A stretch of 64,000 nt of DNA, from assembly GCA_963805715.1 (NCBI GenBank), contig CAWDVK010000007.1, forward strand, positions 248,001 through 312,000. The letters are read 5' to 3'. This document shows, in pieces, positions 50,601 to 58,861 of the stretch (its first letter is position 1; each line of letters opens with the position of its first letter). Position numbers and translations under genes: made by a program. The notes beneath the pieces were generated by a model. The model was not told the origin of the DNA. It worked only from the letters and a program-made list of their open reading frames with translations, and did no database searches. The stretch comes from CAWDVK01 sp963805715. GTDB lineage: Bacteria > Actinomycetota > Actinomycetes > Streptosporangiales > Streptosporangiaceae.

Positions 50601-52698
50601 GACCTTCTCCGACACGGCGAACGAGATCGCGAAGGCCCGCGGTTTCTGGCTGGGCGATGCCTTCGCCTCCGGCGGCTCCGAGGGGTACGACCACAAGGGG
50701 ATGGGCATCACCGCCCGCGGCGCCTGGGAGTCGGTGAAGTTCCATTTCCGCACGCTGGGCATGGACGTGGATGCCGACGACTTCACCGTGGTCGGCATTG
50801 GCGACATGTCCGGCGACGTGTTCGGCAACGGGATGCTGCTGTCCGAGCACATCAAGCTGGTGGCGGCGTTCGACCACCGGCACATCTTCATCGATCCCGA
50901 TCCCGATCCGCTGGCCAGCTTCGCCGAGCGGCGGCGGCTCTTTGAGCTGCCTAGGTCGTCCTGGGACGACTATGACCAGTCCCTGATCTCGGCTGGCGGC
51001 GGCATCTGGCCCAGGGCGGCGAAATCCGTGCCGGTCTCGGCGCAGGCCAAGGCCGCGCTGGGGCTGCCGGACGGCGCGATCGCGATGGCGCCGGACGAGC
51101 TGATCTCCGAGATCCTGCAGGCGCCCGCCGACCTGCTCTGGAACGGCGGCATCGGCACCTATGTCAAGGCGGCGGCCCAGTCGAACGCCGATGTCGGCGA
51201 CCGGTCGAACGACGCGGTCCGGGTCGACGCCAGCCAGCTGCGCTGCCGGGTGATCGGCGAGGGCGGGAACCTGGGCCTGACGCAGGAGGCGCGGATCGAG
51301 TACGCGCTGGCCGGCGGCCTGGTGAATACCGACTTCATCGACAACTCGGCCGGGGTGGACACCTCTGACCACGAGGTCAACATCAAGATCCTGCTGGACT
51401 GGGTGGTGCGCGATGGCGAGCTCGAGCCCTCGGCGCGCAACGCGCTGCTGCACTCCATGACCGATGAGGTCGGAGCGCTGGTGCTGGTGCACAATTACGA
51501 GCAGAACCGGGCGCTCGCCGCATCGCGGGCGCAAGCCGCGCGGATGCTGCACGTGCACGCGCGCTATATCCGCAAGCTGGAGCGGGACCGGCGGATCCGG
51601 CGCCGCCTGGAGGTGCTGCCCCGCGAGCGGGAGATCGCGGAGCGCCGGTCGGCCGGGACCGGGCTGACGGCACCGGAATTCTCCGTCCTGCTGGCGCACA
51701 CCAAGATCGCCGCGGCCCAGGAGGTGCTGGCGTCCGGCCTGCCGGATGATCCCTTCCTGCGGCGGGTACTCGTCGGCTACTTCCCCACGCCGCTGCGCGA
51801 GCGCTACGCCGGCCGGATGGGCGACCACCCGCTGCACCGGGAGATCATCACCACCGCGGTCGTCAACGACATGGCGGACAGGTCCGGCTCGACGTTCGCC
51901 TTCCGGCTGAACGAGGAGACCGGCGCGTCGGTGCCGGAGATCACCGCGGCCTGGCTGGTCTCCCGGTCGGTCTTCGACATGCCGGGTTTCTGGGCCGAGC
52001 TGGAGGCGCTCGACGGCGCGGTCGACCCCTCGGCCCAGATCGCCGCGCTGCTGGAGGGCCGCAAGCTCACCGAGCGCGGGACGAGATGGCTGCTCAACTT
52101 CCGGCGGCCGCCCTTCGATATCCAGGCCACCATCGACTTCTTCGCCGGCGGCGTGCTGACCGTCGGAGCCGGCCTGCCGAAGCTGCTGGCGGGCCGTGAC
52201 CTGGCCGGGTTCGACGAGCGGCGCGACTCGTTCGCGGCCCGCGGCGTGCCGGACGGCCTGGCCGAGCGGATCGCCGCGATGGTGCCGGCCTACTCCGCCT
52301 TCGACATCGTCGAGATTGCCCACGGCACCGGCCGGTCGGTGGATGAGACGGCCGAGGTGTACTTCGACCTGGCCGACCGGCTGCAGATCGCCCGGCTGCG
52401 GGACATGATCACGGCCCTGCCGCGAGAGGACAGGTGGAACACGATGGCCCGCGGCGCCCTGCGGGATGATCTGTACACCGCGCATGCCGAGCTGTCCAGG
52501 GATGTGCTCAAGGTGACCGACTCGGGCAGCCCGGAGCAGCGGCTGGCGGCCTGGGTGCAGCGCAACGACTCGGCCGTGCGGCGGGCGACGCAGACGCTCA
52601 CCGAGATCTGGGAGAGCGACGCGTTCACGATAGCGACCCTGTCGGTCGCGGTCCGGGCCGTCCGCACGCTGGTCACTACCAGCACGCTGCCGGCCTAG
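47644..52698 (+). CDS. gdh: NAD-specific glutamate dehydrogenase, large (180 kDa) type
   Basis: About 1684 residues from ATG 47644 (AAGGGAG eight bases upstream; GTG 47635 is possible). It has an N-terminal ACT-like regulatory half and a C-terminal catalytic half: RFANVARGGLRWSDRRDDFR, VKNSVIVPSGAKGGFVCKQL, DVTDNLEAG and GIGDMSGDVFGNGMLLSEHI. It deaminates glutamate to 2-oxoglutarate. A Ser/Gly/Arg-rich insertion of about 40 residues (about 797-835) follows a T7 run at 50022-50028 where homologues continue directly from RTNFF to PYLVFKF. Confidence 0.95.
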   Translation: MSENAGDVKQAQLAAAAKFVDPALGIGDALTYLQDYYRHVAAEDLAAVAPARIAAVAAQQVEFAAHRPQGRALVRVRPGGDAALSPRSDVIDTVNDDMPFLVDSMTMVLANHGVSARIIVHPQLRVRRDVTGALREVLGIVDSVAPTHDQLPESWTHIETPPLADGMAGRLVAELERTLGDVRVAVEDFSRMQANALRIADGLQTALPAGQAAPADAADSPGEVAALLHWLADGHFTFLGYRQYDLERDGDGIAQRAVPGTGLGILRHDKAGNGSFAPVPPEQQARAQDPHLLIVTKGNSRSTVHRPSFPDYVAVKRLSETGEVIGEYRFLGLFTHVAFSESITRIPVLRQKLTEVLALAGLAADSHDGTELAQVLETYPREELFMASVDELAAVAAGVHRLRERRETRLFLRKDVYGRYLSCLVYLPRDRYTTKVRLRIQGLLQRWLASTQLDYSVMVGESTVARLHMVVRAERGTVLPDVDVAALEHAIASVVRSWDDDLAEEAVSTFGEQRARELLAVAGDAIPETYKTDVPPSAALSDLGRILQLRESGEDVAFELWESEDYVGGVPADDHDDRHAAGPDSGKRVWRLTIYRTGNPITLTDVLPRLQHMGVEVVDEHPYEFGSAEPFWIYDFGLRRSQVSSSGSARQKAAQQKPEPPVDQVRDRVEDALDALWHGRTENDGFNALVLDAQLTWRQVAVLRAYAKYLRQAGTTFSQGYIQQVLRSNAVITRLLVRLFESRFDPALQAGGSERSEALSEEIRGQLDEVASLDQDRILRAYWGMIAATLRTNFFAEGSGSSGSGVSPGGAVSPRAGRAAGGEQWSRRGGAAGREPLAPYLVFKFNAAEVPDLPAPRPKFELFVYSPRFEGVHLRFANVARGGLRWSDRRDDFRTEILGLAKAQEVKNSVIVPSGAKGGFVCKQLPAPADREAYQGEVLACYRMFITAMLDVTDNLEAGRVIPPAGVVRHDGDDPYLVVAADKGTATFSDTANEIAKARGFWLGDAFASGGSEGYDHKGMGITARGAWESVKFHFRTLGMDVDADDFTVVGIGDMSGDVFGNGMLLSEHIKLVAAFDHRHIFIDPDPDPLASFAERRRLFELPRSSWDDYDQSLISAGGGIWPRAAKSVPVSAQAKAALGLPDGAIAMAPDELISEILQAPADLLWNGGIGTYVKAAAQSNADVGDRSNDAVRVDASQLRCRVIGEGGNLGLTQEARIEYALAGGLVNTDFIDNSAGVDTSDHEVNIKILLDWVVRDGELEPSARNALLHSMTDEVGALVLVHNYEQNRALAASRAQAARMLHVHARYIRKLERDRRIRRRLEVLPREREIAERRSAGTGLTAPEFSVLLAHTKIAAAQEVLASGLPDDPFLRRVLVGYFPTPLRERYAGRMGDHPLHREIITTAVVNDMADRSGSTFAFRLNEETGASVPEITAAWLVSRSVFDMPGFWAELEALDGAVDPSAQIAALLEGRKLTERGTRWLLNFRRPPFDIQATIDFFAGGVLTVGAGLPKLLAGRDLAGFDERRDSFAARGVPDGLAERIAAMVPAYSAFDIVEIAHGTGRSVDETAEVYFDLADRLQIARLRDMITALPREDRWNTMARGALRDDLYTAHAELSRDVLKVTDSGSPEQRLAAWVQRNDSAVRRATQTLTEIWESDAFTIATLSVAVRAVRTLVTTSTLPA

Positions 52699-52803
52699 TC
52701 GCGCCGCCGCCCGCCCGGCGGTCGCCCCGCCGGGAACTGCCCCGGGGCCGTGTTGCTGGCGCCCGAAACTGTCTGGTCAGTCAGCTCGCGTAGGCTTTCT
52801 GGC

Positions 52804-53907
52804 ATGGCAACCGATCCCGCGAGCGAGATCTCCGAACTAGCGGCCAAGCTCGCCAGCGTGGAGGCTGTCCTTAACCCGGACACCATGCGCAAGGAGGCTG
52901 ACGGGCTGAGGGAGCGGTCCGCCGACCCTGCCCTCTGGGAGGACCAGGAGCAGGCCCAGGCGGTCACCAGGCGGCTGTCCTACCTGGACGGGGAGCTGGC
53001 CCGGCTGGAGGGCCTGCGGCGGCGGCTGGACGATACCTCGGTGATGTTCGAGCTGGCCGAGAGCGAGCAGGACGAGCCCACCCGGCTGGAGGGGGAGCGC
53101 GAGCTGACGGCGCTCCGCAAGGAGATCGACCAGCTCGAGATCAGGACCCTGCTGTCGGGCGAGTACGACGCGCGGGACGCGCTGATCTCCATCACCGCGC
53201 AGGCCGGGGGCGCGGACGCCGCTGACTGGGCCGAGGGCCTGCAGCGCATCTACCTGCGCTGGGCCGAGCGGCACGGATACCCGACCGAGGTCTACGACAC
53301 CTCCTACGCGGAGGAGGCCGGGATCAAGTCGACCACCTTCGCGGTCAAGACCCCCTATGCGTACGGGACCCTGCGCGGCGAGCACGGGACGCACCGCATG
53401 GTGCGGATCTCCAAGTACGACAATCAGGGCCGCCGGCAGACCTCGTTCGCCGGCGTGGACGTCATCCCGGTGGTCCAGCAGACCGACCACATCGAGATCC
53501 CCGAAGACGAGCTGCGGATCGACGTCTACCGGTCCAGCGGCCCGGGCGGCCAGGGCGTGAACACCACCGACTCCGCTGTCCGGATCACGCACCTGCCGAC
53601 CGGGATCGTGGTCTCCTGCCAGAACGAGCGCAGCCAGATCCAGAACAGGGCCAGCGCGATGGCCGTGCTGCAGGCCAAGCTGCTGGAGCGCAAGCGGGAA
53701 GAGCAGGCGGCCAAGCTCAGTGAGCTGCGGGGTGAGTCCAGGCGCAGCTGGGGCACGCAGATACGTAACTACGTATTGCACCCGTATCAGAACATCAAGG
53801 ACGTCCGCACCGGCTATGAGACGGGCAACACCGCCGCCGTCATGGACGGCGAGATCGACGATTTCATCGAGGCTGAGATCCGCTGGCTGCGCACCCAGGG
53901 GCTATGA
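52804..53907 (+). CDS. prfB: peptide chain release factor 2 with SKY in place of SPF
   Basis: 367 residues. The peptidyl-hydrolysis motif is intact in SSGPGGQGVNTTDS, and the flanks HRMVRIS and DNQGRRQTSF match RF2. At positions 203-205, where RF2 normally has the stop-codon-reading tripeptide Ser-Pro-Phe, the codons TCC AAG TAC (53410-53418) encode Ser-Lys-Tyr. RF2 ends translation at UGA and UAA, and most genes in this window end in TGA. No E. coli-type programmed frameshift is present near the start. The order prfB-ftsE-ftsX-smpB is the usual actinobacterial one. Confidence 0.95.
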   Translation: MATDPASEISELAAKLASVEAVLNPDTMRKEADGLRERSADPALWEDQEQAQAVTRRLSYLDGELARLEGLRRRLDDTSVMFELAESEQDEPTRLEGERELTALRKEIDQLEIRTLLSGEYDARDALISITAQAGGADAADWAEGLQRIYLRWAERHGYPTEVYDTSYAEEAGIKSTTFAVKTPYAYGTLRGEHGTHRMVRISKYDNQGRRQTSFAGVDVIPVVQQTDHIEIPEDELRIDVYRSSGPGGQGVNTTDSAVRITHLPTGIVVSCQNERSQIQNRASAMAVLQAKLLERKREEQAAKLSELRGESRRSWGTQIRNYVLHPYQNIKDVRTGYETGNTAAVMDGEIDDFIEAEIRWLRTQGL

Positions 53908-53957
53908 GCGGGCCGCAGGCAACCGGATAGGACGACTGGCCGGGCGGCCAGGCAGGC

Positions 53958-54146
53958 TCAGCTCGCCAGGTGCGTCGCCGCGAACGTCAGCACCAGCAGC
54001 AGGACCAGGAGCGCCGTCAGCACCAGGGGCGTGACGAAACCGTGGCCGGAGTGATGCACGTGCGTGCGCGCGAGGCGGCAGACTGGGCAGCGGCCCTCGG
54101 AGACCGGCCCGGCGCACTGAGCGCAGATCAGGTGCTCGCAGCTCAT
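53958..54146 (-). CDS. small zinc-ribbon protein with C-terminal membrane helix
   Basis: 62 residues. C8, C11, C20 and C23 (LICAQCAG ... GRCPVCR) form a zinc ribbon. After a His-rich linker (HVHHSGHG) comes one C-terminal membrane helix (LVLTALLVLLLVLTFAATHL), so the protein looks tail-anchored with the ribbon in the cytosol. Its location between prfB and ftsE on the opposite strand may be conserved in actinomycetes. Function unknown. Confidence 0.75.
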   Translation of the reverse strand: MSCEHLICAQCAGPVSEGRCPVCRLARTHVHHSGHGFVTPLVLTALLVLLLVLTFAATHLAS

Positions 54147-54303
54147 TTTGCTCCTCTGGGGGCTCGTCCGTGCCCGGGCCTCTTCGACGATGTTGGACCT
54201 TCCAGACCAGTTTCCCCCCTAGACTGGCCCGAGGCCAAACCGGGTGGTGCCCAGCACGTCCTGGCCAGGCCCCTACATCCTGTGGAGTGCGCGTGATGGG
54301 CCA

Positions 54304-54993
54304 GTGATTCATCTCGACAACGTGACCAAGACATACCCCAACCAGAGCCGCCCAGCCCTGGAGAACGTCACCCTCGACGTGGAGAAGGGGGAGTTTGTCT
54401 TCCTGGTCGGGCCGTCCGGCTCCGGGAAGTCGACATTCCTGCGGCTGGTCCTGAAGGAGGAGCGGCCCACCGAGGGCCGGATCTTCGTGGCCGGCCGGGA
54501 TCTGGCCCGCCTGACCAACTGGAAGGTCCCGCACCTGCGCCGCCGGATCGGCTGCGTGTTCCAGGACTTCCGGCTGCTGCCGGCCAAGAACGTCTATCAG
54601 AACATCGCCTTCGCGCTGGAGGTCATCGGCAAGCCCCGCCGCTTCATCAAGAAGGTCGTGCCCGAGGTCATCGACCTGGTGGGCCTGGAAGGCAAGGGCG
54701 ACCGGATGCCGGACGAGCTGTCCGGCGGCGAGCAGCAGCGGGTCGCCATGGCCCGTGCGTTCGTGAACCGGCCGATGATCCTGCTCGCCGACGAGCCGAC
54801 CGGTAACATCGACCCGGCCACGTCGATCGGCATCATGAAGGTCCTGGACCGGATCAACCGGACCGGGACGACAGTCGTCATGGCCACCCACGATGCGGCC
54901 ATCGTGGACTCGATGCGCAAGCGAGTGATCGAGCTGGAGTATGGCAAGGTCGTGCGCGACCAGTCGCGCGGGGTCTACGGCCAGGCGTACTGA
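54304..54993 (+). CDS. ftsE: cell-division ATP-binding protein FtsE
   Basis: 229 residues from GTG 54304. ABC ATPase motifs are complete: Walker A GPSGSGKST, Q-loop VFQDFRLLPAKNVYQNIAFA, signature LSGGEQQRVAMARA, Walker B ILLADEPTG and the switch histidine in MATHD. With FtsX it forms the complex that activates peptidoglycan hydrolases at the division site. Confidence 0.96.
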   Translation: MIHLDNVTKTYPNQSRPALENVTLDVEKGEFVFLVGPSGSGKSTFLRLVLKEERPTEGRIFVAGRDLARLTNWKVPHLRRRIGCVFQDFRLLPAKNVYQNIAFALEVIGKPRRFIKKVVPEVIDLVGLEGKGDRMPDELSGGEQQRVAMARAFVNRPMILLADEPTGNIDPATSIGIMKVLDRINRTGTTVVMATHDAAIVDSMRKRVIELEYGKVVRDQSRGVYGQAY

Positions 54994-55027
54994 CCGGCCG
55001 GAACCGACACCGAGGGATTTTACCTAG

Positions 55028-55939
55028 ATGCGCGCCCAATTCGTTTTCAGCGAGGTATGGATCGGCCTGCGGCGGAACCTGACCATGACGGTCGCGCTGA
55101 TCGTCGTGGTCGCGATCAGCCTGTCGCTGCTCGGCACCGGGCTGCTGTTCGTCAAGCAGGTGGACAACACCAGGACCTACTGGCAGAGCCGCGTACAGCT
55201 GTCCGTCTACCTGTGCACCAACGGCGACCCCAGCTCGCAGTGCGTCAAGGACGGGCCGGCCACGCCGGCCGAGATCGCGCAGATCAGGCAGGACCTCACG
55301 TCGGACTCGGAGGTCACGAGCGTCTCGTTCCTGTCCCAGTCGCAGGCTTACCAGCAGTTCCGGCAGGAGTTCGCCGACAACCAGTCGCTGGTCAAGCTGA
55401 CCCCGGCCAGCATGATCCCAAGCTCCTTCGAGGTGAAGCTGAAGAACGCGCAGGCGGACGCGGCTCAGGTGGCCGCGGTGATCGACGGCGCCCCCGGAGT
55501 CGATCAGGTGGTGCAGGACTCCACGGTGCTGAACAGGTTCTACAACCTGCTGGACGGGGCGCGGAACGCGGTCGTGGTGATCGCGATCATCCTGCTCGTC
55601 GCGGCCATCCTGCTGGTGGCCAACACGATCCGGCTGTCAGCCTTCAACCGGCGCCGGGAGACCAGCATCATGCGGCTGGTCGGCGCATCCAATTTCTACG
55701 TGCAGCTGCCGTTCCTGGTCGAGGGCATGATCGCCGGCCTGATCGGCTGGCTGGTGGCCACCGGGCTGCTGGTGGCGGTGAAATCACTGTGGCTGAACGG
55801 CCTGCAGCAGTACTTCCAGTTCAACGTCCAGCTGAGTACTGCCGACCTGGTCGAGGTGATCATCCTGGCCATGATTATCGGGGTGCTGCTCTGCGGCACC
55901 ACGTCCTTCCTCACGCTCAGGCGTTACCTGCGCGTGTGA
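55028..55939 (+). CDS. ftsX: cell-division permease FtsX
   Basis: 303 residues from ATG 55028. Four membrane helices surround an extracellular domain of about 130 residues containing two cysteines (LCTNGDPSSQC) as in mycobacterial FtsX. The permease end has TSIMRLVGASNFYVQLPFLV then EGMIAGLIG. It anchors and gates wall hydrolases outside the membrane under FtsE control. The stop overlaps an in-frame GTG for smpB. Confidence 0.95.
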   Translation: MRAQFVFSEVWIGLRRNLTMTVALIVVVAISLSLLGTGLLFVKQVDNTRTYWQSRVQLSVYLCTNGDPSSQCVKDGPATPAEIAQIRQDLTSDSEVTSVSFLSQSQAYQQFRQEFADNQSLVKLTPASMIPSSFEVKLKNAQADAAQVAAVIDGAPGVDQVVQDSTVLNRFYNLLDGARNAVVVIAIILLVAAILLVANTIRLSAFNRRRETSIMRLVGASNFYVQLPFLVEGMIAGLIGWLVATGLLVAVKSLWLNGLQQYFQFNVQLSTADLVEVIILAMIIGVLLCGTTSFLTLRRYLRV

Positions 55940-55959
55940 CGCAGGAGCACTGGAGACCC

Positions 55960-56424
55960 GTGGCAAGGGAGCAGGGCCAGAAGGTCATCGCGAGGAACCG
56001 GCGCGCCCGGCACGACTACTCGATCGAGGACGTCGTCGAGGCTGGCCTGGTGCTGACCGGGACGGAGGTCAAGTCGCTGCGCGAGGGACGGGCCTCGCTG
56101 GCGGACGGCTTCGCCCAGGTGACCGATGGCGAGGCGTGGCTGCACGGCGTGCATATCCCCGAGTACACCCAGGGCACATGGACTAACCATGAGCCGCGCC
56201 GGACACGTAAGCTGCTGCTGCACCGCAAGGAGATCGATCGGCTAGCCATCGCGACCAGGGAGCGCGGCCAGACGCTCATCCCGCTCTCGATGTACTTCAA
56301 GGACGGGAACGCCAAGGTCGAGCTGGCCCTGGCTCGTGGCAAGCGCACCTACGACAAGCGCCATGACCTGGCGCGACGGGATGCCGCACGGGAGGTTGAC
56401 CGAGCCTTGCGGCGCCGGAGGTAG
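55960..56424 (+). CDS. smpB: SsrA-binding protein SmpB
   Basis: 154 residues from GTG 55960. Motifs NRRARHDYSIEDVVEAGLVL, TGTEVKSLREGRASLADGFA and the basic tail YDKRHDLARRDAAREVDRAL are all typical. SmpB binds the tRNA-like domain of tmRNA and delivers it to stalled ribosomes. ssrA lies 2.4 kb downstream on the same strand, separated by the PBP-like gene. Confidence 0.95.
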   Translation: MAREQGQKVIARNRRARHDYSIEDVVEAGLVLTGTEVKSLREGRASLADGFAQVTDGEAWLHGVHIPEYTQGTWTNHEPRRTRKLLLHRKEIDRLAIATRERGQTLIPLSMYFKDGNAKVELALARGKRTYDKRHDLARRDAAREVDRALRRRR

Positions 56425-56436
56425 CGGAGTGGTCGG

Positions 56437-58486
56437 ATGATGCTGCGCACGCGGTCCCGTGGTGCGCATGCCGCCGCCCATCGCGCTTCGCGAACGGGGC
56501 CGGCGGCCCGGCCGAGCCGGGCGGCCAGGCAGGAGAAGGGTGGCCCGGAACCCGGCAGCGGGAACGGGCAGGTCGGGGGACCCAGGTTGAAGACCGTTCG
56601 GTTGCGGAGCTTGCGGCTGCGGGGGACGCGCGCCAGGCTCGCCGTCGTGCTGGCTGTCGTTGCGGTGGTCGTCGGCGTGACCGCGGGCGTCGGCGAGCCA
56701 TCGGCCGAGCCGGCGGTCCAGGCCTTCCTGCTGGCCTGGGAGAACGGAAACTACCGGGCGGCGGCGGCACTGACCACCGAGCGCGGCGCGAGCGTGACTG
56801 CCGCGCTCGGCGGCATGTACCAGCAGCTGGACGCATCCGGCCTGCAGCTGGCCATGGGCCGGATCACTCAGGATGGCACCGCGGCCACCGCGCACTTCAG
56901 CGCGTCGGTGGATCTGGGCAGCAGCGGGCTGCGCTGGAGTTACCAGGGCGTCATTCACCTGCGCCAGGCCGGCAGGCTGGAAGGTGGTCTGGAGCCCGTC
57001 GGTGATCGTGCCCGGCCTGCGGGCCGGGCAGCGGCTGGCGGCCGTCACCACGATGCCCGGCCGCGCGCTGCTGCTCGACTCTGCCGGAGCGCCGCTCGCG
57101 CCGGTATCCAACGTCTATGTCGTCGGCGTGCGGCCAGGCCAGCTGGCGGACCCGGCCAGGACCGCTGATGCGCTGGCCGACGCTACCGGCCTTGATGACC
57201 AGGAGATCTACGGGACCATCGTCGCCGCGCCGGACTCCTCGTTCCTCCCGCTGCTGAACCTCCCTCCCGCCACTTACCGCAGGCTCAGCACCGCGCTGCG
57301 CCGGATTCCCGGCCTGATCGTCACCCAGCGCCGGGAACGGCTCTTCGGCACCATCGCCCCGCTGGTGACCGGCTCGGTCGGAACCGAGATGGCTCCGTTG
57401 CTGCGGGCCGACGGCATGCCCTACCGGCCGGGCACGACGATTGGCCTGGCCGGGCTGCAGATGACCTTCCAGCGCCTGCTGGCCGGGACGCCCACCACCG
57501 AAGTCGTGGTCCAGAGTGCGGCCGGCCGCGTCGTGTCGGTGCTGCGGAGCTGGCCGGGATCGGCGGGCAGCCCCGTGCAGACGACGATCAGCGAGCAGGT
57601 GCAGGGCGCGGCGGACCGTGCGCTGGCCGGCCTGCCCGACCCGGCCGCGGTCGTCGCGATCCGGGCCGGCACCGGCCAGGTCCTGGCCGTGGCGGCGCAC
57701 TCAGTGACCGGCATGCCCGCGGTTAGCCCGCTGACCGGTGCGTACGCGCCCGGCCAGGCTTTCACCATCGTGTCGACAGCGGCGCTGCTGGCGGCCGGAT
57801 TCAACATCCGCAGCCCGATCCCGTGCGAGTCCGTGAACCCGGTCGGCGGCTTCAGGTTCGCGAACGTCCCGCCGGTGACTGACCTCGGCACCCAGCCGCC
57901 CTTCACCGACGACTTCGCTGACGCCTGCAGCACGGCCTTCGCCGGGCTGTCGATGCAACTGGACGCCGCCGACCTGACCAGCGCGGCGAACGGGTTCGGC
58001 ATCGGCCTGCGCTGGCAGCTGCCGGTGGGCGGATTCGTCGGCACGCTCGGCGATCTGGCCAGCACCGGCGCCATTGCCGAGGCCGCGGTCGGCGACGGCA
58101 GCGTGCGGGTCAGCCCGCTGGACATGGCGCTCGCCGCGGGCGTTGTCGACTCCGGCACCTGGCATCCGCCCGTACTGGTGACCAGCCCGGCGGATCCGGG
58201 CCTGGCGCCCCGGACTGCGTTCGGCGCGCAGGTTGTCTCATCGCTGCAGGCGCTGATGCGGCAGGCAGTGACCAGGGGCGCGGGGAAGCCGGCCAATGTC
58301 GGCAGCGAGCCCGTCTACGGGCAGGTCGGCAGCGCCTCGGTCGGGTCCGCGGCCAGCGGCGTGCGCTCATTCTGGTTTGTCGGTTATCAGGGGAATATCG
58401 CCTTCGTAGCTATTGAGTTCGCGAAATCGCCCTATGCCTCGGCAGCTCCGCTGGCCGGCACCTTCCTGCGGGACCTCGCGAGCTAA
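56437..58486 (+). CDS. penicillin-binding-protein-like, catalytic motifs lost, frameshifted
   Basis: The layout resembles actinobacterial PBPs: a basic N-terminus, one membrane anchor (ARLAVVLAVVAVVVGVTAGV), an NTF2-like domain (AVQAFLLAWENGNYRAAAAL), a dimerisation region and a transpeptidase domain. Reading breaks near 56974, where one extra base moves the frame (GVIHLRQAG to WKVVWSPSVIVPGLR). All three active-site motifs are altered: SxxK reads QAFT (57755-57766), SxN reads ACS (57923-57931) and KTG reads QVG (58322-58330). It cannot act as a normal transpeptidase and may be a pseudoenzyme scaffold. The start is uncertain (ATG 56437 or TTG 56587). Confidence 0.75.
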
Positions 58487-58525
58487 TCGTGACCAGGTAG
58501 TGGCGGGATTTTGGTAACACGGAGC

Positions 58526-58552
58526 AACCTTTCGGCTTCGTTCCGGCGTCTT
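58526..58552 (+). promoter_or_regulatory. putative ECF-type promoter
   Basis: AACC at 58526-58529 and CGTCTT at 58547-58552 with 17 bp between resemble ECF sigma promoters (AAC -35, CGTC -10) of actinobacteria. No protein gene lies directly downstream. Confidence 0.5.
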
Positions 58553-58607
58553 CCATAGTGACTGGGGTGCCGCTTGGGGGGTTGCGGCCCAGTCGTCGTG
58601 ATGAGAA

Positions 58608-58710
58608 CCAGGCCTCATCTCGGGGGAGGCCTGGGCGTTGAGGACCGGCCCCGACCCTGCCGGTCAGCCCCCGTGGGCGCTTTTCGGCCACCGCCAGCGC
58701 CCACGGGGGT
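58608..58710 (+). other. three consecutive hairpins, candidate small RNA/terminator region
   Basis: Hairpin A pairs CCAGGCCTC (58608-58616) with GAGGCCTGG (58626-58634). Hairpin B pairs GACCGG (58643-58648) with CCGGTC (58660-58665). Hairpin C pairs the 14 bases from 58668 to 58681 perfectly with 58696-58709. With the promoter-like site at 58526 this could be a short non-coding transcript. No ORF in it looks like a real gene. Confidence 0.5.
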
Positions 58711-58861
58711 ATCTCATCACCACCGGTGGATGCCCGATGGGCGCCGCGCTCTGCGGACGGCCCGTCGGGCATTCTGCTGTCAGCGGACCGCGCGCCCGGC
58801 GCCGGCCTGCCCGTTGGCCGTGCGGCGGCGATCGGGTAGCGTTGCTGACAGCAATCCCAAA

